Source: JANYHH01 sp965249745
GTDB taxonomy: Bacteria > Deinococcota > Deinococci > Deinococcales > JAAFIG01
Reading direction: 5' to 3'
Assembly: GCA_965249745.1 (NCBI GenBank)
Contig: OZ252252.1
Location: 1,054,001-1,118,000 of the forward strand
DNA length: 64,000 bases
In this document: in pieces, positions 60,701 through 64,000 of the stretch
Position numbering within the stretch: the first letter of the stretch is position 1
How the letters are laid out: each line of letters begins with the position of its first letter
Position numbers and translations under genes: made by a program
Notes under the pieces: generated by a model
Told to the model about the DNA's origin: nothing
The model's input: only the letters and a program-made list of their open reading frames with translations
Databases searched by the model: none

Positions 60701-60962
60701 CGGGAGCAGTTACAACTTGACCACGGGTACGGATTACATGCTTAGAAAAATTGGCTTAAATGGCGTCCTTGGGACGCTGTACGGCGGTGATAATCCGAAC
60801 GCGTATGGAAGTTCAGTGCTCCCGGTAACGGCTCCTCGAGCCGACCGGAGTTACGGGGTGTTCTGGACGAGTCTGGGCACGAGTGCGGGAAGCGTCATAT
60901 CTGTTGGGTACAGCGATAAAGACGTGAATGACAAGGATGAATGGGTCGTTAAAGGGTACTGA
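57777..60962 (+). CDS. DUF11 and delta-60 repeat surface lipoprotein
   Basis: About 1061 residues from the ATG at 57777 (GGGAG 7 bp upstream). The signal ends in the lipobox VFTAC (LSSLMTVVFTAC). DUF11/isopeptide-type beta-sandwich repeats follow: LAITKTQIAPVTDPANSFYW with FTVTDVLSSTPTG, and VKITKSLTAPAAGPTPGSIV with LTVTDTLPGAFVS. The C-terminal 430 residues are delta-60-type propeller repeats (VVQAANGDFVVVGSS, RFTGAGLADPSFNTSGRV). It is an exported, membrane-anchored surface protein, possibly adhesive or structural. Confidence 0.8.
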   Translation: MQYNWQPKTWQWLALSSLMTVVFTACPSPVQEASFSVTGQAFGESFVDGSQIQPLEASVKNLSDFAGKPPDVSFNISADLDFVSLDSALYDCATPSQVLLLCTAKDGAKLEGQTQVSLKPVFDLAYKDSFVTTSSLPGLRPQGGRLIGLAMSISSPALAAPISFTSRTVTASTTNFDLMIGKSVSKPFILGTNGGSGEFTLTASLIGTALSGYVKIQDPPLPAGYSYDIVATNTNNPAWTCVAALFLQKGISCTLKPPVTLPSGGVYPPIKVTVKMDSSVTTASQLNCSYVLPNLGELNATKTNNNQGPAPYTVPCTPYTPIRTDLAITKTQIAPVTDPANSFYWGLPGKYKIVVSNNTLPAQAVAGPFTVTDVLSSTPTGTVIAFTQDLADIFLAADGWTITEPEPGIFIPVNSNGWYCLQGTYPNLTCKHPGPIAAGGTLPPLILGVKLKPSSPALANSEDNCVSLPNDANNLNNQSCVTSQNQALEPFDVKITKSLTAPAAGPTPGSIVNYALLVQNIGGADAAGPLTVTDTLPGAFVSATVTTSPANAATCSVAFPTLTCVSSGSLPAGASFTVNVSATSSATATGTVTNTASVSSYFNAYDSSLLNNTSSVPVTFASLINLNRAESVVQAANGDFVVVGSSDSTTRGKQFAVRRYASDGTTVLWTKIEDFSAVDDTALDVALDSAGDIIVVGRANLTSLGSCDTQAILTKYDSSGLTVAGFPKYVGTTTDSKYDYFSSVAVDSQKRIVTGGSDAEVDYQNCGGQNESRFVLHRFTGAGLADPSFNTSGRVESDVATVLGHSSSYGAFVGDVLVDESNDAYKIYAAGSTPNDQRLRAFAIARYGTTGALDTAWGTVGSTPGVGVIETNISNGAINLTTPDQDSVIREIGIQNTPTGKRLVATGFDCGINDCSDGVQAVRSCVVTRYTTNNGALDGTFGSSGAVSFGASNSTGGAECNAMTINLSTNEIAVSGSSYNLTTGTDYMLRKIGLNGVLGTLYGGDNPNAYGSSVLPVTAPRADRSYGVFWTSLGTSAGSVISVGYSDKDVNDKDEWVVKGY

Positions 60963-60995
60963 GCCACCGCGGCAGAATCCACGAAACCTCATTTA

Positions 60996-61032
60996 GATCA
61001 GTCAGCGCGACAGTCGCGCTGACTGATCTTTT
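60996..61032 (+). terminator. Strong intrinsic terminator
   Basis: GATCAGTCAGCGCGAC-AGT-CGCGCTGACTGATC followed by TTTTG, a stem of 13-14 bp starting 34 bp after the stop of the DUF11 gene. Confidence 0.85.
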
Positions 61033-61173
61033 GTAAACCATTTCTCTGAGCTGCGATCATAGTCTTTGCCTCCAGACCTGACACCCTGGGAACCTTTCCC
61101 CACTACCCTTCATCCAACCCTCAGTTCATGGGTCTCGAGGGGCGGGTTCAGCGCTCTCGAGCGAGGAGGCAGG

Positions 61174-62568
61174 GTGAAACCATTCGCACCGCGTCAGTAC
61201 ACTTTTGAGGATGCCGCGCATCTGTTGCGCCGGGCTGGGTTCGCGGGTTCCGTCGCTGAGGTGAAAGCTTTGCAGGCGCTCGGACCGCAACTAGCCGTGG
61301 AGCGCCTGCTGTACTTCTCCGAGGACGATGGCACGCAAGACAATCCCTTCGATTTGCCGGGTGTGTTCGCCGGGCAAGAAGATGGCAATAAAGCGGCGGG
61401 CATGGCTCGAGGGATGCTGCCAGGCTGGTGGTTGTACCGTCTGGCGCATACGACGCAACCCTTGAAGGAGAAGCTGACGCTGTTCTGGCACGGGCATTTC
61501 GCCACGGAGTTGCAGAAGGTGGACAACGCCTTTGCCATGCGTCAACAGAATGACCTCTTTCGCACGCTGGGCTTGGGACGATTTGAGGCGTTGACCCAGG
61601 CGCTCTCCAAGAACCCGGCGATGCTGCGCTACTTGGACAACAACAAGAACGTCAAGGGCAAACCAAACGAGAATTATGCTCGAGAACTGATGGAACTGTT
61701 CACGCTGGGCGTTCACGGCGGCTACACGGAAAAGGACATCCAGGAGAGCGCCAGAGCTTTCACCGGCTGGACCTTCCAGGGTGGGAATCAGAACAAACCG
61801 GCTGAGTTGGAGCGGTATATGAACCCGCTCTATACCTTCCGCAAGGATCAGTTCGACGCGGGGCAAAAAACCTATTTGGGGCAGACCGGCAATTTTACCG
61901 GCGAGGACATCGTGCGGATCGCCTGCGCTCATCCCAGCACCGCCAGGTTTATCCTCACCAAGCTCTGGAGGTTCTTCGTCAATGACACGGTTTCTGACGA
62001 GCTGCTAAATGGGTTGGTCGGTGTCTGGAACGATAGTCAGGGCGAGATCGCGGTGATCCTCCGAACAGTCTTCACCAGCGAGGAGTTCTACGCCAGCCGC
62101 AACCGCCACACCGTCATCAAATCCCCAACTGAGTATCTGATCGGCATGTTGCGTGCCGCGCAGACCAAACTCGCGCCGGAACAATGCTCGGCGCTGTTTG
62201 GGTCTTTACGCGTCATGGGGCAAGCCCTGTTCAACCCACCGAACGTCAAAGGCTGGGACGGTGGCTCGAGCTGGGTCTCGGACACGGCGCTGTTAAACCG
62301 ATTGAACCTGTGCGGCGCGGTTTCGCAAGCCAAACTTCCCGCCAACGTGGAAAAGGGCAAGCAGGCTCCGCCGACCGCTATGACCCTTCCCATCGGCTCG
62401 AGCGTCACTGAAACGATAGACCTGCTGGGATTGACCTTCCTCGGCGAGAAACCCGAAGGAGCTTTGCGCCGCACCCTCGAGACCTTCTCCGGCGGCAAGA
62501 ACACGCCGGACGTGGTGCGAGGCTTGACGTATCTGGTGCTGGCCAGCCCGCAGTATCACCTCGCTTGA
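61174..62568 (+). CDS. DUF1800 family protein
   Basis: About 464 residues from the GTG at 61174, preferred over an upstream ATG because AGGAGG lies 4 bp before it and homology begins at YTFEDAAHLLRRAGF. Family segments are LTLFWHGHFATELQKVDN, NENYARELMELFTLGVHGGYTEKDI and ARAFTGWTF. The C-terminal part has LFNPPNVKGWDGGSSWV. DUF1800 genes are almost always paired with DUF1501 genes, as here (183 bp downstream), and the pair is thought to act in envelope or sulfur-ester chemistry, without firm biochemistry. Confidence 0.9.
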   Translation: MKPFAPRQYTFEDAAHLLRRAGFAGSVAEVKALQALGPQLAVERLLYFSEDDGTQDNPFDLPGVFAGQEDGNKAAGMARGMLPGWWLYRLAHTTQPLKEKLTLFWHGHFATELQKVDNAFAMRQQNDLFRTLGLGRFEALTQALSKNPAMLRYLDNNKNVKGKPNENYARELMELFTLGVHGGYTEKDIQESARAFTGWTFQGGNQNKPAELERYMNPLYTFRKDQFDAGQKTYLGQTGNFTGEDIVRIACAHPSTARFILTKLWRFFVNDTVSDELLNGLVGVWNDSQGEIAVILRTVFTSEEFYASRNRHTVIKSPTEYLIGMLRAAQTKLAPEQCSALFGSLRVMGQALFNPPNVKGWDGGSSWVSDTALLNRLNLCGAVSQAKLPANVEKGKQAPPTAMTLPIGSSVTETIDLLGLTFLGEKPEGALRRTLETFSGGKNTPDVVRGLTYLVLASPQYHLA

Positions 62569-62751
62569 AGGCAACTCTAGCTAAGGTAAGGTCAAGGGCG
62601 AAAAGCTCCAACCGCCTCAGGCGTCAGTCCTCGAGAACCTCAAGAGCAGGGCAGGCGCGGGGAACTTGCCACTACGAAGTTCAAAAAACCAAGGCACCGT
62701 TGTTGACTTTGAAGTTGCTCTTAGCAGGAAGCTAGGAGCTAGGAGCTTTCC

Positions 62752-63942
62752 ATGAATAGACGCAACTTTCTACAAACCTCGTTTTTTGGTCTGGCGGCGG
62801 GCATGGGGATGCCGGGCTTCTTGGAGCGAACCGCGAGGGCGGCGGGCGGCAAGGGCAAGATTCTGGTCGTGGTGCAGATGAGTGGCGGGAACGACGGGTT
62901 GAACACACTCGTGCCGTTCACCAATGGAGCGTATTACGCGGCCCGACCCGTGATCGGGATCAGCAAGAAGGACGTGCTGCCGGTATCCGCCGATTTTGGT
63001 TTCAATCCGGGACTGAAACCGTGGATGAATCTTTGGGATGCCGGGGAACTGGCGGTCGTGCAGGGTATCGGCTATCCGAACCCGAACCGCAGCCATTTCG
63101 AGAGCATGGCGATCTGGCACAGCGCCGACCCAGGGGCGAAGGAAACCGAGGGCTGGATCGGCAAGCTCGCGGAGCAATGGGGCGACCCGTTCTGCGCCAC
63201 GAATTTTGGCAGCATCACGCCGCTGGCGCTTCGCAGCAGCGAGGTCATCCTGCCAAGCATTGACAGCGTGGACCGCTTCCAGTTGAAACTGGAGCCGAAA
63301 CTGGATGCCGCTTACCGCGACCTGCTGTCGCAACCCGTGGAGGGCTACAGCGACAAGGGCAAGACCGATCTGCTGCGCCGCAACACGATGCAGATGCTCG
63401 AGAACACGGCGCGGGTCCAGAAGAGCGTTTCCAAGTACAAACCGGGCGGAGTTTACCCGGACAAGAACGGGCTGGCGGCGAACCTGCGCGACGTGGCGCG
63501 GCTGATTTCCGCCGATCTGGGTTTGCGGGTCTACTACGTGTCCCTGGGCGGTTTCGACACGCACGCCGGGCAGCCCGACGATCACCCAAAGCTGCTGACA
63601 GCCCTCTCGAGCGCGTTGACGGCTTTCCGAGCCGACCTGACCGCGCAGGGCCGGGCGGACGACGTGATGGTGCTGGGTTTCAGCGAGTTCGGGCGACGCT
63701 TGACGGAGAACGCCAGCGCCGGAACCGATCACGGCAAGGCCAGTATGATGTTCGCCATTGGAAAGGGCGTCAAGGGCGGCTTGCACGGAACCGCGCCGGA
63801 CCTCGAGAAATTGGACGACGGCGATCCGAGGTTCACGACCGATTTTCGCGGCGTCTACGGCGAGGCGCTGGACAAGTGGTTGGGCGTGCCCAGCCGGGCT
63901 GTCCTGGGCGCGAGTTTCAACGCGGTGAATTTCTTACGGTGA
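62752..63942 (+). CDS. DUF1501 family protein with Tat signal
   Basis: 396 residues. The N-terminus MNRRNFLQTSFFGLAAGMGM is a twin-arginine signal (RRNFL), so the protein is exported folded. The DUF1501 core shows GGNDGLNTLVPF, FESMAIWHSADPG and YYVSLGGFDTHAGQ. MVLGFSEFGRR and AGTDHG supply metal-site-like residues of the alkaline-phosphatase-type fold. A run of AGGAGC repeats lies before the ATG. It functions with the upstream DUF1800 protein; substrate unknown. Confidence 0.9.
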   Translation: MNRRNFLQTSFFGLAAGMGMPGFLERTARAAGGKGKILVVVQMSGGNDGLNTLVPFTNGAYYAARPVIGISKKDVLPVSADFGFNPGLKPWMNLWDAGELAVVQGIGYPNPNRSHFESMAIWHSADPGAKETEGWIGKLAEQWGDPFCATNFGSITPLALRSSEVILPSIDSVDRFQLKLEPKLDAAYRDLLSQPVEGYSDKGKTDLLRRNTMQMLENTARVQKSVSKYKPGGVYPDKNGLAANLRDVARLISADLGLRVYYVSLGGFDTHAGQPDDHPKLLTALSSALTAFRADLTAQGRADDVMVLGFSEFGRRLTENASAGTDHGKASMMFAIGKGVKGGLHGTAPDLEKLDDGDPRFTTDFRGVYGEALDKWLGVPSRAVLGASFNAVNFLR

Positions 63943-63963
63943 CCTAAAACTCTGACATTAGTC

Positions 63964-64000
63964 AACCTCGAGAATGCTGCTGAAATTGATTCTCGAGGTT
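63964..64000. terminator. CTCGAG hairpin at window edge
   Basis: AACCTCGAGAAT and ATTCTCGAGGTT, a perfect 12-bp inverted repeat with a 13-nt loop, lie 21 bp after the DUF1501 stop. Whether a U-tract follows is outside the window. Confidence 0.6.

Noticed and set aside
62770..63786. 338-codon minus-strand ORF opposite the DUF1501 gene
   Set aside because: Shadow frame; the DUF1501 gene has a Tat signal and family motifs.
1..64000. CRISPR array or cas genes
   Set aside because: No regularly spaced direct repeats with unique spacers and no Cas motifs. The regular-looking CTCGAG copies are irregularly spaced.

Overview
The window is about 57% GC bacterial chromosome. Its gene content suggests a Deinococcota (Deinococcus-like) bacterium: GatB amidotransferase, class II LysRS, ScpB, a PcrA/UvrD helicase carrying an intein, DUF11 and delta-60 surface proteins, a DUF1800/DUF1501 pair and many lipoproteins. 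That assignment is inference, not proof. The most pervasive feature is the palindrome CTCGAG, which recurs throughout coding and non-coding DNA. I hand-counted 12 copies in 3901-4920, where base composition predicts about 0.3, and 4 inside lysS.

Layout. (1) 1-6174: the right part of an integrated element resembling a phage satellite. It has HTH/excisionase-like genes, a Toprim primase, a truncated DUF3987 protein and a TerS-like gene, and it ends exactly at the 3' half of a tRNA-Ala(GGC) gene (6175-6219) with that gene's terminator. A 178-bp MITE with 9-bp target duplications (5818-5995) lies inside. (2) 6250-10500: a debris zone with an RHS-like scrap, AT-rich orphan ORFs, Ser/Pro-linker toxin-like fragments, an NTase/XRE toxin-antitoxin pair and a second tRNA 3' half. 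(3) 10560-10850: real tRNA-Phe and tRNA-Asp genes behind a consensus promoter. (4) 11000-46500: ordinary chromosome. It holds a GH31 glucosidase, SagB-type oxidoreductase, lipoproteins, scpB, lysS, two-component systems, a MerE-like gene, marR with its operator, gatB, malQ, an SDR, a diguanylate cyclase, pcrA with an intein containing a GIY-YIG-like insert, and a PhoB/PhoR/PhoU-like set. Degenerate paralogues occur at 19.7-20.3 kb (lipoprotein), 46.5-46.8 kb (thioredoxin) and 46.9-47.05 kb (S41 peptidase).

(5) 47275-57225 is the most interesting part: two divergent peptide systems around a shared control region. On the minus strand is a tight operon of a helical-repeat protein, a 68-residue secreted four-cysteine peptide and an S41/PDZ protease. 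On the plus strand is a double-glycine-leader peptide export cluster: LuxR-type regulator, GG-peptide A, CPBP membrane protease, truncated C39 domain, truncated regulator, GG-peptide B, second CPBP protease, complete C39-peptidase ABC transporter and HlyD-family adaptor. The duplicated part has a junction within a CTGCCCGTG microhomology. The regulator copies remain nearly identical while the peptides and CPBP proteins have diverged. An identical direct-repeat motif (two GTGTC boxes 11 bp apart) lies in each orientation between the divergent operons.

(6) 57777-63942: a large DUF11/delta-60 surface lipoprotein, then a DUF1800/DUF1501 gene pair. Another CTCGAG hairpin sits at the window edge.
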